In this document: piece after piece, positions 63,461 to 64,000 of the stretch
How the letters are laid out: each line of letters opens with the position of its first letter
Position numbering within the stretch: position 1 is the first letter of the stretch
Origin: G963668605 sp963793625
Lineage (GTDB): Bacteria; Acidobacteriota; Terriglobia; Bryobacterales; Bryobacteraceae
Length of the DNA stretch: 64,000 nt
NCBI GenBank assembly: GCA_963793625.1
Contig: CAWCAT010000004.1
Coordinates: forward strand, 310,001-374,000
Direction of reading: 5' to 3'
Translations under genes and position numbers: made by a program
Notes under the pieces: model-generated
The model's database searches: none
What the model saw: the letters and a program-made list of their open reading frames with translations, nothing else
What the model was told of the DNA's origin: nothing

Positions 63461-64000
63461 CTACTCTCCCTTCCTCGTCGGCATACTGTATGGCGCGAGG
63501 TACGCACAGAGGCGGCCCAAAGCGTCGTACTGATGAGACACAGTAATCCATCGGAGGAGAGACTGTTCACCTTTAGGGCTAAAGAAGCCAACACCACCAC
63601 GTTTTATCCTGTCATCTGTCCAGGCATCGACAACCTGGCCCTGAACCGAAGTAGTGAAGTTCGGCCCTTGCACGTTGACGCGAACGAGATACAACGTGTC
63701 GTTACGAACCGACATCGGCAGTGGCGTCTGGACGCGCGGTCCTTCTTTTCCATTGATAACGGCATAGCGAACCAAAGAAACCGAAGGCAAGGGGCCCGGC
63801 CTTGTAATCACCAGCTTGGTGACGTGATAATTCTGACTGTCCTGCGCCCGCACGACCCAGGACATACCCTTGTTCTCGATCTGACCGAGGAACTCAAGAT
63901 GGTAGTTTACGAGGTCGAGTGAAGGGGAATATAGTGCCAGCGCACCTGTCCGTGCAAAGCCGGTCTTGTCATACGACCAGGTAGTTGCCCAGTCGCCAGA
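63461..64000 (-). CDS. Concanavalin-like / glycan-binding domain protein (5' end outside window)
   Basis: The frame is open from the window edge to the stop at 63461, giving 179 visible codons without a start. It reads DWATTWSYDKTGFARTGALA, NYHLEFLGQIENKGMSWVVR, NYHVTKLVITRPGPLPSVSL and VRNDTLYLVRVNVQGPNFTT. It ends with VVDAWTDDRIKRGGVGFFSP. This is a jelly-roll fold like the 3-keto-disaccharide hydrolase or LamG-type domains found in exported acidobacterial proteins. It is upstream of the TPR gene with a 5-base gap, so the two form one operon. The N-terminal part, possibly a kinase or membrane anchor, cannot be seen. Confidence 0.65.
   Translation of the reverse strand, partial: SGDWATTWSYDKTGFARTGALALYSPSLDLVNYHLEFLGQIENKGMSWVVRAQDSQNYHVTKLVITRPGPLPSVSLVRYAVINGKEGPRVQTPLPMSVRNDTLYLVRVNVQGPNFTTSVQGQVVDAWTDDRIKRGGVGFFSPKGEQSLLRWITVSHQYDALGRLCAYLAPYSMPTRKGE

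Noticed and set aside
1..64000. Search for tRNA, rRNA, CRISPR, transposase, integrase or phage genes
   Set aside because: No cloverleaf, repeat array, transposase motif or phage structural protein was recognised by eye; a covariance or profile search could still find a small RNA.

Overview
The window looks like chromosomal DNA of an acidobacterium close to Candidatus Solibacter or Bryobacter (Bryobacterales). The evidence is a secreted nuclease ending in the C-terminal domain first described as a Solibacter paralogous family (TIGR03437 type), a PEP-CTERM protein, many Tat-exported sugar-catabolic proteins, a fused LptF-LptG permease, and gene order typical of slow-growing soil acidobacteria. 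I see no tRNA, rRNA, CRISPR array, insertion sequence or prophage. No gene-free gap exceeds 300 bases.

Region 1 (1-11752, minus strand) is a Tad/Flp pilus export locus. Read 5' to 3' it holds a LuxR-type regulator, a polytopic membrane protein, prepilin peptidase (TadV), CpaB, the secretin CpaC, CpaE/TadZ, the ATPase TadA, TadB and TadC. These are followed by an unannotated 30-codon single-span peptide and a large secreted beta-propeller protein that runs off the left edge. No Flp pilin or TadE/F gene is visible.

Region 2 (11.9-25 kb) holds an acyl-CoA dehydrogenase, an APC permease with a soluble tail, a di-haem cytochrome, an ECF sigma factor followed by a LolA-like protein, and a radical SAM protein. 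It ends with the LptFG fusion and a pair of exported TldD/TldE-like proteins, one with and one without the zinc motif.

Region 3 (25-36.7 kb) is largely housekeeping: lepB, rnhB, rplS, trmD, rimM, khpA, rpsP, ffh, argD, plsC, folC and an amino acid permease. A small secreted protein and a PEP-CTERM matrixin-like protease lie within it.

Region 4 (36.8-45.6 kb) carries a sugar module (cupin isomerase-like protein, KduD, MDR dehydrogenase) and a peroxide-defence module. There perR-ahpC-ahpD and a divergent thiol-redox operon (TPR-thioredoxin-like protein plus a stand-alone DsbD alpha domain) share one intergenic region with a single PerR-type palindrome that overlaps both promoters.

Region 5 (45.7-64 kb) has an unusual pair of an acyl-CoA dehydrogenase-like protein and an ETF:quinone oxidoreductase-like flavoprotein. 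It then has exported degradative proteins (nuclease, enolase-superfamily enzyme, DUF6807-like protein, Gfo/Idh/MocA oxidoreductase, sulfatase, 5'-nucleotidase), threonine dehydrogenase, a hybrid histidine kinase and a TPR protein.

Fourteen genes need reading-frame corrections, including trmD and rimM, which are normally indispensable or important. The breaks cluster at 5-21 kb and 27-28.5 kb. I read them mainly as single-base indel errors in the assembly rather than gene decay, and I annotate these genes as full spans.
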